DNA of 64,000 bases, from NCBI RefSeq assembly GCF_000708675.1, contig NZ_JELR01000005.1, positions 1-64,000 on the forward strand, read 5' to 3'. The notes below the pieces were generated by a model. The model saw only the letters and a list, made by a program, of their open reading frames with translations, made no database searches and had not been told where the DNA came from. Source of the stretch: Microbulbifer sp. HZ11 (GTDB lineage: Bacteria; Pseudomonadota; Gammaproteobacteria; Pseudomonadales; Cellvibrionaceae). The position numbers and the translations under genes are program-made. Positions 28,383 to 37,700 of the stretch are shown in pieces (within the stretch, counting starts at the first letter, position 1; every line of letters starts with the position of its first letter).

Positions 28383-29344
28383 GGCGTATTCACTGCACCC
28401 ATGATTTGGTCATAATAGAGTTCTCCATTGGCCTCAAAGTGTCGATCTGCTGCTAGGGAAACAGCAGCTGTCCCCGCAATTATCAGACCTCCCGCGATAA
28501 CCGCAGCCCACCCGACTGGTGTCATGAACATGAATAGCGCGACTCCCGCTTTTGCTGCAATTACACCTGCACCTGCACTTGCTGCAAAGCGGCTAGACTC
28601 TACAAACAGGTCCTTTTCCCACTTTCCCCCAGCTTGATACGAATTGTGCACTTTACCTGCACGGGACCCGAAATCTATCACCGCCAAGCCATTGCCCAGC
28701 ACTTTCGTGTATTGGCTCAACTTTACCAGCCTGTGCGCCTCAATTTCACTGCTGAGTTGCAATTTCACTACATTCCGGCTGCTGCGAGCAATATTAGTAC
28801 CACGCTCGGCACTGGTCAGCGGTGTGCCACGCCGTGAGCGAATATGGCTGGTTACCACGTGCAATTCTGCGCGAAACTGTGCCTGCATACGATTAAAGGC
28901 CGTATGCGCCTTTTGCTTTAACTGGGCCTGATTCCCTGCCTTGCTCAGTTTGGCATCCCGATAGGTGAGTAGCGCTACCTGGTACTCCTTTACCGATTTG
29001 GCGAAAGCACTGATTCGCTCGCCGTAGACACTAGTCGAAGCGCCAGTCAGGGCGATGTTGTAATCCTTGAGTTGCTCCATCATGACCGCAATCGCCAGTG
29101 TATTATCTTCACCAAAGGTAAGCGACAGCTCGGTCACGGGCTGGGATATGTGCTTTGGTGCCAGTAGCGTTTGGATTCGCTTGCCCTGAGCGTCGCTGTG
29201 GCCATTTAACAAGTATGGGGTGTTGGCTTTGGCAAATTTGGGAGTGGGGCAATGCAGTTCGGTGAGCTGCTGGATGTTAACGCGACATGCCTGTTGAAGG
29301 GCGGGCGAGCTGAGACTTCTGTTACAGAGGAATACGGTACTCAC
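28379..29344 (-). CDS. Unknown protein with C-terminal glycine-rich membrane hairpin, possible pore-forming toxin
   Basis: 321 residues from a GTG at 29344, chosen because AAAGGATC lies 8 nt upstream; an ATG at 29641 would read through the end of the TonB-receptor gene in another frame. The N-terminus has no signal peptide. The middle (about 85-215) is helical and charged. Residues about 254-300 form a Gly/Ala-rich hydrophobic hairpin (AGAGVIAAKAGVALFMFMTP then GWAAVIAGGLIIAGTAA), like the glycine-zipper hairpins of colicin-type and type VI membrane-depolarising effectors. It is followed by an overlapping small membrane-protein gene. No PAAR, VgrG or Rhs part is present. I do not recognise a family; toxin function is an inference from architecture. 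Confidence 0.6.
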   Translation of the reverse strand: MSTVFLCNRSLSSPALQQACRVNIQQLTELHCPTPKFAKANTPYLLNGHSDAQGKRIQTLLAPKHISQPVTELSLTFGEDNTLAIAVMMEQLKDYNIALTGASTSVYGERISAFAKSVKEYQVALLTYRDAKLSKAGNQAQLKQKAHTAFNRMQAQFRAELHVVTSHIRSRRGTPLTSAERGTNIARSSRNVVKLQLSSEIEAHRLVKLSQYTKVLGNGLAVIDFGSRAGKVHNSYQAGGKWEKDLFVESSRFAASAGAGVIAAKAGVALFMFMTPVGWAAVIAGGLIIAGTAAVSLAADRHFEANGELYYDQIMGAVNTP

Positions 29345-29463
29345 TTTCAGATCCTTTGAAAATGTGCGAAACAGGAAGGCTGAAAATTCTACCGTCAATA
29401 TAATCGTTGTTGAAGCGAAATTCGGAGTTTGAGCGTACCAGTCAGCGGTATCTGTGAGGGGTG

Positions 29464-29485
29464 GGCCGCTCGCATTCGAGCGGCC
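29464..29485 (-). terminator. Hairpin after the TonB-receptor gene
   Basis: Perfect 9-bp stem GGCCGCTCG / CGAGCGGCC with a 4-nt loop, 14 nt after the receptor stop codon on the minus strand. There is no T-run, so it may attenuate or protect the RNA rather than terminate fully. Confidence 0.55.
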
Positions 29486-29498
29486 TTCGGGCTCTGCT

Positions 29499-31763
29499 TT
29501 ACATTTTCCAGTTAAACCGCAGACCCGCGGTACGGGGTTGTCCCCATACACCGTAACCCCAATCGGCCCCGAGTGTATTCTGGTAAGTAAAATACTCTTC
29601 GTTGGTGAGATTGCGGGCGAAGGCTTCCACGCTATATGCATCGGAAGGGGAGTGCCAACTGACCTTGGCGTTCGCGAGACCGTAGGCGGACTGCATTGAA
29701 TAGGGGTCGTTTTCTACCTGCAGGTAGTGATCATCCTGCCATGCATAATCGCCCTGGAATACGAGATCACCATTGCTACCCAGACTCTGGTAATAGCGTG
29801 CGACCAGGTTGTAAGTAAACCCTGGCGCTGAGGGCAGTTCATTGCCATCGAGGGTGTAAGTGTCAGCGGCAACAACGAAGGACTGCTTGGAATCAAACTC
29901 GGTACTGAGCCAACCCGCGCCGGCGATCACTTCAAAATTGTCGGTAATCGGAGCGGTCAGCTCCAGCTCCGCACCGGTACCGGTTACATCCCCTGCATTG
30001 GTAATGACACTGCCCTCGGCGACGCTGATAAATACCTGCGCCTGAAAATCCTGTACTGAATAGTGGAAGGCGGCGGCGTTCAATCGGTAGACATCGGCAA
30101 TGGTGGTTTTCAGGCCCAGTTCGAAATTATCGATGGTCTCTGCGCCGACGGGATCGGTGGCGAGATCATTGCGGTTGTAGCTGCCGGAAAATCCACCGCT
30201 TTTAAAACCGGTGGAATAGCTGGCGTAGGCCAGTGTTCTATCACTCGGGCGCCAGTCGATGCCGATGCGGCCGGTGGTAGCCTGATCGCTCAGGTCTTTT
30301 TGGGTGTCGACGGCATCTGGATAAAAACTGGGGCCAGCATCCTGAGAGAAATCCCGTTCTTCTTCGGTGTAGCGTAAACCACTGACCAGGGTAAGCGTGC
30401 TGCTAAGATCGTATTCCACCTGCCCGAACAGTGCCCAGGATGTACTGTCGAGAGTAACAATTTCCTGGTGCCACAAGCCGTCTGCGGTGGTCGGTGCCTG
30501 GGTGTTCAGACCGCGGTCGTCTTTGTAATAGTAGAAACCGGTTACCCAATTACTGTTTTGAGTAACGCCGTTCAGGCGTACTTCCTGGGTATATTGTTCT
30601 GCATCCACGCTGTATTGCTCGTCAAACCACACAGCGGGCAGGCCATCCCCGTCATCCTGAAGGAATTTGTCCAGTTCCTCGTAGGCGGTAATCGAAGTCA
30701 GGGTGAAGCCCTCGAAATCCCGTATGAATGTGGCGGATGTGCCGAAGGTATCGATTTCAGTGGCCAGCCCATCGGTCGCACCGCTGGCTACATGTTCGGG
30801 GCCGAAGTTGCCGTTCACCGCTTCCTCACCTGAAATACCTCCCAAGCCGGGATTCGCACTGTAACACTTGCCGTTCTGAATCCGTGCGATGGAGCAGGTC
30901 GCAGCGCCTTCCTCTGGCGATTCAAGATACCCGAGATGTGCAAAGCCCACGGATTGCTGGTCGGCGCGACTTCCATGTACGTTCAGCAATAGGCTGCTGT
31001 GGTCCGCGAGGTCGATTTCCAGCTGGGTGCGATAGCCGAAACTGTTGGTGTCATTGAGCTTTTCCCCGGTAACGGCGTTGGTCTGCCAGCCGTCATTGTG
31101 GGTGCTTTTTACCGCAACACGGCCGCGCATGTTGTGATTGATGGGGCCGCTGACAGTGCCCTCAAGAATCCGCTCGGAATAACTGCCATAGCTGGCGCTG
31201 GCGGTGGCTTCCAGTGATTCTGTGGGCTTGCGGGAAACGTAGTGTACGAGACCTCCGGTGGTATTGCGGCCGTAAAGTGTGCCCTGTGGGCCGCGCAGTA
31301 CTTCTACCCGCTCCAGGTCAAACAGCTGAATGGCCGAGCCCGCCGGGTTGCCGCGATATACGTCGTCCACATAGATGGAGACGGGGGATTCCCAGGAGTC
31401 GGAGAAATTCACTAGGCTGATGCCGCGCAGGCTGACGGAAGGGCTGGAGGCTTCGCCGAAAATGGCGAAGAAATTCATATTCGGTACTTGCTGGGTAATA
31501 TCCAGCCCTTCTTCAAAGCCCATTTTTTCGATGGCATCGCCGGAGAATGCACTGACCGCGACGGAGACGTCTTGCAGGGACTGCTCGCGCTTTTGTGCGG
31601 TAACGGTGACTTCTTCAAGGACAGATTGCTGGGCGAGGGCAGTGGTGGTGGTAAGCGTGCCGGCGAGTGCAATGGCGGTAGCCAGTAGTCTGCGGCCGGG
31701 TAGTAGAGGCTTGAATGTTTGTGTATCAGAATGGTGAGGCTTGCTGCTGTTTGGTGCAGGCAT
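29499..31763 (-). CDS. TonB-dependent outer-membrane receptor
   Basis: 754 residues; AAGGAG lies 7 nt before the ATG. After an extended N-terminus, the signal peptide is at about 24-44 (ending TTALAQ), followed by a TonB-box-like segment (EEVTVTAQKREQSLQDV) and the plug domain (about 60-175, with SLRGISLVN and VSIYVDDVYRG). The rest is a 22-strand barrel, ending RFNWKM. This subtype is typical of oligotrophic marine bacteria and takes up siderophores, vitamins or oligosaccharides. No ligand can be named. The gene is not next to a periplasmic transporter. The two following genes lie downstream on the same strand but differ in base composition. Confidence 0.93.
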   Translation of the reverse strand: MPAPNSSKPHHSDTQTFKPLLPGRRLLATAIALAGTLTTTTALAQQSVLEEVTVTAQKREQSLQDVSVAVSAFSGDAIEKMGFEEGLDITQQVPNMNFFAIFGEASSPSVSLRGISLVNFSDSWESPVSIYVDDVYRGNPAGSAIQLFDLERVEVLRGPQGTLYGRNTTGGLVHYVSRKPTESLEATASASYGSYSERILEGTVSGPINHNMRGRVAVKSTHNDGWQTNAVTGEKLNDTNSFGYRTQLEIDLADHSSLLLNVHGSRADQQSVGFAHLGYLESPEEGAATCSIARIQNGKCYSANPGLGGISGEEAVNGNFGPEHVASGATDGLATEIDTFGTSATFIRDFEGFTLTSITAYEELDKFLQDDGDGLPAVWFDEQYSVDAEQYTQEVRLNGVTQNSNWVTGFYYYKDDRGLNTQAPTTADGLWHQEIVTLDSTSWALFGQVEYDLSSTLTLVSGLRYTEEERDFSQDAGPSFYPDAVDTQKDLSDQATTGRIGIDWRPSDRTLAYASYSTGFKSGGFSGSYNRNDLATDPVGAETIDNFELGLKTTIADVYRLNAAAFHYSVQDFQAQVFISVAEGSVITNAGDVTGTGAELELTAPITDNFEVIAGAGWLSTEFDSKQSFVVAADTYTLDGNELPSAPGFTYNLVARYYQSLGSNGDLVFQGDYAWQDDHYLQVENDPYSMQSAYGLANAKVSWHSPSDAYSVEAFARNLTNEEYFTYQNTLGADWGYGVWGQPRTAGLRFNWKM

Positions 31764-32089
31764 TTTTTTCTCCTTGTAATCGCACGCGTTCCGTAAGAAT
31801 CCGAGCTGGATTGCGCGATTGAATAGCGGGCGTCATTGCCCAGAGTGCACGGTGATATTGCATCGCCGCGATGGTGCTGGAAGTTTTCTTAAATGAAATC
31901 CAGAAAAAAGAGCGCCAGACTGGCTAAGCTCTGGAAATACCCTAGCAAAAATTACGGTTTTATCGCAATTTTGTTTCGATTTTGATGGGGCGGGCTTGAT
32001 GGGGTCGGCTTGAGGAGAGTGGTGTTGGAACCGTATTGCGAAGGCGAAGTTTATTCCCTTCGCAATACGTGGAAAATCAGGAGCTTGCG
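31764..32089. other. Intergenic region with receptor promoter and a 13-bp hairpin
   Basis: About 326 nt without a coding frame. The part next to 31763 should hold the receptor promoter. A perfect 13-bp inverted repeat, CGTATTGCGAAGG (32032-32044) with CCTTCGCAATACG (32057-32069), sits about 21 nt after the stop of the aldehyde dehydrogenase gene. It has no T-run and probably ends or protects that transcript. Confidence 0.6.
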
Positions 32090-33535
32090 TTACTTGGTCA
32101 AACGCAGCATCAGTTTCATCATTTTATTCGCCAGATTGCCGTAAGGTGGCATCATTAATTTCAGCGGGTCCAACGGGCCCTGGTAGAACACCGGGCGCAA
32201 TTTGGAAAAGGTCAGGAAACCTTCGTAGCCGTGGTAGTGGCCCATGCCACTTTCGCCAACACCACCGAAAGGAATATCGTGTTGCCCTACGTGCAGTACG
32301 GCGTTATTCACGCTGACTCCGCCGGACATCACGTGATCAATGTAATAGTCCCGCAGCTCCTTGTCTTTGGTGAATGGGTAGATCGCCAGCGGACGGTCGC
32401 CGCTATTGATGTAGTTGGCCACTTCTTCTCGGTTTTTGTAAGTCTTGATCGGCAATAACGGCCCGAAAATTTCCCGCTGCATTACTTCCATGTCTTCACT
32501 GACATTGACCAGAAGGTGCGCGGGGAATTTTTTCAGTGTGTCGTTGCGGTCACCCTGTCCATCGGTCAGGTCGATTGCGGTCGCGCCTTTCGCCAGCGCA
32601 TCGTCAAGGGTGCTCCAGATACGCTGGAAGGATCGATCGTCGATTACCGAGGTGTAGTCCGGGTGCTGAATATCCGGGTAGCGTTTTTTGAAAACGCGTT
32701 TCGCTTTTTCCACAAACGCATCGACCTTGTCTTCCGGCAGTAACAGGTAGTCTACCGTCGTGCAGATCTGGCCGGCGTTGAACAGCTTCCAGAACAGAAC
32801 CCGTTCCACCGCGGTATCGGTGTCGTAGTCGGGGCCGACTATCGCCGGGGATTTACCGCCAAGCTCCAGGGTAACCGGGGTCAGATTCGCTGCCGCTGCG
32901 GCCATAACCTTGCGCCCGGTTGTTCCGGAACCAGTAAAAATCAGGTGGTCGAATTTGAGGGCGGAGAACTCTATACCGACGCCGCCGGTCTCCTCGAGAA
33001 ACACCAGTTTATCCGGGGGGAAGTAGTCGCTGCTGATACGTTGCAGCAATGCGGTGAGGTTGCGGGAGTTTTCCGACATTTTCACCATGGCGCGGTTGCC
33101 GGCGGCAAAGATATTGATCAGTGGCCCGAAGGACAGGTTGATCGGAAAATTCCACGGCACGATCACACCTACCACACCCAGTGGCTGTGGAATGACCTTG
33201 GTCGATGAGGTCGGAAACGCGGTGATGTCGATATGGCGTCGCTGGGGCTTCATCCACTTTTTCAGGCGCTTGATCGTGTCCTTGATACCATCCAGCGCGG
33301 GAAAGATTTCCGCGAACAGGGTCTCGTGATGAGAGCGGTTGCCGTAATCCTTGCTTACCGCCTGTACAAGCTCGTCCTGATGGTCGCGGATCATCCGGGC
33401 CAGGGATTTCAGATCTTCAACCCGCTGCTGGTAGCTGGGGGTGGGGCTGGCCAGGTAAGCCTGGCGCTGGTTGGCCAGCAGGTTTACCAGGTTTGTGGTT
33501 TGAGTTGTCTCACTGGTCAAGGTCTGGGTATTCAT
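32090..33535 (-). CDS. Coniferyl-aldehyde-dehydrogenase-type aldehyde dehydrogenase
   Basis: 481 residues. The NAD(P)-dependent aldehyde dehydrogenase fold is shown by VIVPWNFP (about 125-132), FTGSGTTGR, the general-base glutamate in LELGGKSP (about 223) and the catalytic cysteine in GQICTTVDY (about 257). Overall pattern and length fit the CalB-like group that oxidises coniferyl and other aliphatic or aromatic aldehydes to acids. The C-terminal basic segment ANKMMKLMLRLTK is typical of this group. An AraC-type regulator lies 157 nt upstream on the same strand and is a natural candidate for its control. The exact aldehyde is not predictable. Confidence 0.88.
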   Translation of the reverse strand: MNTQTLTSETTQTTNLVNLLANQRQAYLASPTPSYQQRVEDLKSLARMIRDHQDELVQAVSKDYGNRSHHETLFAEIFPALDGIKDTIKRLKKWMKPQRRHIDITAFPTSSTKVIPQPLGVVGVIVPWNFPINLSFGPLINIFAAGNRAMVKMSENSRNLTALLQRISSDYFPPDKLVFLEETGGVGIEFSALKFDHLIFTGSGTTGRKVMAAAAANLTPVTLELGGKSPAIVGPDYDTDTAVERVLFWKLFNAGQICTTVDYLLLPEDKVDAFVEKAKRVFKKRYPDIQHPDYTSVIDDRSFQRIWSTLDDALAKGATAIDLTDGQGDRNDTLKKFPAHLLVNVSEDMEVMQREIFGPLLPIKTYKNREEVANYINSGDRPLAIYPFTKDKELRDYYIDHVMSGGVSVNNAVLHVGQHDIPFGGVGESGMGHYHGYEGFLTFSKLRPVFYQGPLDPLKLMMPPYGNLANKMMKLMLRLTK

Positions 33536-33692
33536 GATCGCTTACCTAGCTGTGTTTCCGGTGATACCTGGGGCGGTGTTCCGGATTAGATACGAGTCTG
33601 ATTTGCACAGGATACGGGTTTTTCCCTGTAGAGAGTTGACCGAAGGCGTCGGCAAATTGACAGATCGCGCAACCTTGAGTCCCGCTGACTGT

Positions 33693-34730
33693 TTAGTCGG
33701 ACCTTTGGTGCAGCCAGGCTCTGGGGCTGGCGCCCATGATGCGTTTGAACGCACGGGTCAGTGCACTGAGCTGGCTGTAGCCCACCAGTTCCGCGATCTC
33801 GGTCAGTGACCGGCTGCCTTCCAGTAAGTAGGTACACACCTGCTCCACGCGGGTGCGGTCCAGTAGTTGCTGAAAACTGGTGCCCTGCTGGTTGAGACGC
33901 AGCTGGAGTGTGCGCGGTGCCATGTTCGCGCTATCGGCGACCTTTTCCAGAGTCACCGGCCCTCGTGGCAACAGGTTGGTAATGGTCCAGAGTAACTGTT
34001 CCTGGAAGTCATCCAGTTGCTTTTTCTTCAGAAAATCATTGATCAGGCCGAGCATTTCCGGGTTTGCACCGGCGACGGGGCGCTGCAGCAGTTCCCGCGC
34101 AAACGCGATCCCGTTGTGGTCCTGCCCGAACTGCACCGGGCACTGGAACAGTTCACGGTAGGGAGCGAGACCTGCGCTCCCTGTCGGTGCCGTACCGCAC
34201 AATTGGACCGAGCGCAGGGCGACGGGCTCGGCGAGAAGAAAACGGATCAGATTAAATCCGCTGGCCACCAGATTGTCACTGTGCTGGCGCGAAGCGGCGG
34301 AAGGACCGGCAAACTCGTAGCGTGAGCACAGGTAGGCGGTATCGGCCGACTCCTCCAGCCATACCTTCAGCCCCTGGGCCGTCTGTCCAATGGAGGAGGT
34401 GATCGTCTCCATGGCATCGCGCAGGGTCGGGCACTGTTGCAGCAGCAGGCCGATGGTACCGAGGGCGGCAATACTCTGCTGTTGGGCCAGCTTAAGGCCG
34501 AAGTGCGGGCAGCCACTCAATTGAGCCCCCAGTTCCAGCAGTTCAACCTTGCTCTCCATCGGGATCATCAGGTCCGGACGATCCAGATAATCCGCAGGCA
34601 GGGCAAGGCGTTGCAGCAGTGCCCCGGCATCGACGCCGAAACTGCCAAGCAGAGACTTGTAACCGGTGAGCGCGCTGGCGCGGACCATTGGGAGCAAGGG
34701 GGGCCTCTCGAATCCTGGATCTCGAGGCAT
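33693..34730 (-). CDS. AraC-family transcriptional regulator (OruR/ArgR-like type)
   Basis: 345 residues from ATG 34730; a TTG three codons upstream is also possible. The N-terminal ligand-binding domain (about 15-210, with LSGCPHFGLKLAQQQSIAAL) is the arabinose-binding-domain type found in regulators of catabolic genes. The C-terminal AraC HTH (about 245-342) has VADSANMAPRTLQLRLNQQG and IAELVGYSQLSALTRAFKRI, the two helix-turn-helix units. It is upstream of the aldehyde dehydrogenase gene on the same strand and probably activates it, or regulates the operon that ends just before it. The inducer is unknown. Confidence 0.9.
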   Translation of the reverse strand: MPRDPGFERPPLLPMVRASALTGYKSLLGSFGVDAGALLQRLALPADYLDRPDLMIPMESKVELLELGAQLSGCPHFGLKLAQQQSIAALGTIGLLLQQCPTLRDAMETITSSIGQTAQGLKVWLEESADTAYLCSRYEFAGPSAASRQHSDNLVASGFNLIRFLLAEPVALRSVQLCGTAPTGSAGLAPYRELFQCPVQFGQDHNGIAFARELLQRPVAGANPEMLGLINDFLKKKQLDDFQEQLLWTITNLLPRGPVTLEKVADSANMAPRTLQLRLNQQGTSFQQLLDRTRVEQVCTYLLEGSRSLTEIAELVGYSQLSALTRAFKRIMGASPRAWLHQRSD

Positions 34731-34786
34731 GATACCCAACCTGCTCCCAATATTGCGATAAATAGCGCCTGCGCAGTTTACAACTG

Positions 34787-37700
34787 CTATTCGCTACGTT
34801 GTGGCTCACCAGACTCTTCGGCGACCTGTTGCGCCAGCGCCGCGAGCAGTGGTGAAACGCGGGATTCACGCATTTCCCGGCCGATCTCATCCAGTTGTTC
34901 TTGCAACTGACTGCGCTCCCCGTTCAGGTTCAGGGGTTCGTCCCCAGAGGGCGAGGACTGCAACGGAGATGGCAGAGGCTCCACTTCCGGCGTCCAGTGC
35001 GGCGCGCCTGCCGGCAGTTCCGGACTGGCGGCAGGCCGCTGGAAATCACCAAAAATGGAGTTGTCCCGGAAGCCCGCGAAATCCCTGTGCATTTGTAGCG
35101 GGCTGGATTTGTGGGAATCCTCCGGGGCGCTGGTATCGATACTCAGATCATTGCCAAATACCCTCGACCAGTCGTTGGGGTAGTAGCGCCCATCGACCGA
35201 GCCAAATACCGGGTCGTAGTGATCGCCACTGCGTCCCCCCTGCAGGTTGCTCGAAACATTTTCCGTTTCTTTGGAGATCAGGCGGCCGTGCAGCTCTGGT
35301 GCCTGTCGCTCCCACTCCCGCGGCGGGTAGATATATTCCGGATACAGCTGAGAAAGGGTGATGTTGTCGACGTTGGTGTCGTTCTCGATTTCGGTCTGGT
35401 CGGTATCGATATTGTCGTCCGGATTCTGATCCCGGCCGTGGTTGCCATCATCGCCGATGGTGGCCGTGTTTTCGGTCTGCTGGATTGTGGCATCCAGCGG
35501 GTAATTTACGGTGACGGCAAAGGTGATACTGCCCTGCTCGCCGGGTGCGAGCGTTCCCACATCAAAGGTGTAGGTATCACCGGAACGGACCCAGCCCGGG
35601 GTTGAGTTGGCCGCATCAAAGGTAGTGTTGGGTGGCAGGGTTTCCGTGATCACCACGCCGGTCGAAGTGGCGTTGCCGCGGTTGCCGTAAGTGAGCGTAT
35701 AGACGATGGATTCCGTCGGGCGGGGTTCCACATCTTTGTCGTCCTTATCGATAAACAGGTCGACAAACTCGATTTCAAATGTCTCGCTGTCGGAGTTGTT
35801 TGATGGGTCCGGGTCAGCGCCATTTGACCCGTCGTCGGTGATGGTCACGATATTGGTCTGTGCGCCGACATTTGCGGGAACCTGATCCTGAACCGTTGTG
35901 GTCAGTGTAAGACTGACGCTGTCACCGGCAGCGAGATTGCCAATATTCCAGGTCACGGTGCCCGCTTGCGTATCGACGATTCCACCGTCACTGGCCACGA
36001 AGTCGGTGAATAGCGACTGATCTGGCAACTGGTCCGTAACCACTACGCCGGTGCCGTTTTGATTCCCCACATTGCTCGCGACGATGGTCCAGCTGATGGT
36101 ATCGCCAGGGTTTGCCGGGTCTTCAAAATTCTCGATCTTGTCGATTTGATAGTCCGGTGCCGCGACGACCACAATCGCCGGACTGTCACGGTCGGCGGTG
36201 GTGTTGTTGGCGGGGTCCTGGTCGGGACCATTGCTGTCGTTGTAATCGATCAGTGCGACGTTGGTGAACACCTGAAAATCGGCGGGCAGGGGATCGTCAA
36301 TAATAACCGCGAACTGGACCTGGCCGGTTTCCCCGGGGTTTACCTCCCCGATGTCGATAACATAGCGGCCGTTTTCGAGTTGCCAGCCGGGCGTCGAGTT
36401 GGTGGGATCAAAGGTCGTGTTTGCCGGCAAAAGTTCAAAGACCCGGGTTTCCGGTGCGGAAGCGGTGCCGACGTTCGCATAGCTCAGGGTATAGGTGACC
36501 ACCTCGCCAGGGAAGGCAATGTTGTCTTCGTCATTGACTACCTTGTCGATCACCAGGTCAACGAAAATGATATTGAACTGCTCGGTATCGCCATTATTTT
36601 CCGGCGTCGGGTCCGGCCCGTTCGCACCATCATCGGTTACCACTGCGGTGTTTGCCAACAGCGGAAAGCTGACGGGAACCAGGTCCGGTATTACCGCAGT
36701 CAAGGTGACGCTGACACTTTCCCCTGCGGCGAGGTCGCCAATGTCCCAGGTGACGATTCCCCGATCCAGATCGATCACACCGCCATCACTCGCTGTCACA
36801 TTGGAAAGAACGGTAGAGCTCGGCAGGTCATCGGTAATCACAACACCGGTTCCGTCCTGGTTACCCTCGTTAGTGATAACGATGGTCCACTCAAGTGTGT
36901 CCCCGGGGTTGGCGGGATCGACAAAATTCTCGATTTTGTCGAGTACATAATCCGGAGCGGCCTCGATGGGTGTCGTTTCGTCATCGGTGTTGTTGTCAGG
37001 GTCCTGGTCGGGTCCGTTACCGCCGTCATCTTCTATGCGGGTGCTGTTGCTGGTTTCCTCAACACCCGATGGCATCGGATTATCAAACACCACCGCGAAA
37101 TCTACACTGCCCGTTTCTCCCGCAGCGAGGGTACCCAGATCCAGAGTCAGGGTATTGCCATTCTGTACCCAGCGTGGGTCCGAATTTGCGGCATCGAATG
37201 TGGTGTAGTCGGGAAGTGTTTCGGTAATGACGACACCGGTCGCTTCCTGGGTACCGTTGTTGGCGTAAGTCAGGGTGTATATCAGCGTATCACCCGGTTC
37301 TACAGAAACACCGCCGTCGTCTTTGTCGATGGACAGCTCCACATAGGTGATATCGAACTCGGTATTATCGGTGTTGTTGTCCGGTGTTGGATCCGGACCG
37401 TTGTTGCCATCGTCGTCCACAGTCACCGTATTGGTCTGCGTGGGAATGGTAACCGGCACCGAGTCCGCCACATCGGCGCTGAGTGTCAGAGTGATGGAAT
37501 CGCCGGCGGCGAGGTCACCGATATCCCAGGTGACGGTGCCGGCGTTCAGATCAATCACACCGCCGTTGCTGGCGGTGAAGTTGGTAAACAGGCTGGTATC
37601 GGGCAGGTTATCGGTAACCACTACACCGGTACCATCCTGATTGCCCTGGTTGCTGATCTCGATTGTCCAGCTGACCGGATCACCAGGTTGCACCGGGCTG

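Noticed and set aside
29345-29641. N-terminal 99-codon extension of the toxin-like protein
   Set aside because: It overlaps the receptor gene in another frame, and a GTG with a good ribosome site exists at 29344.
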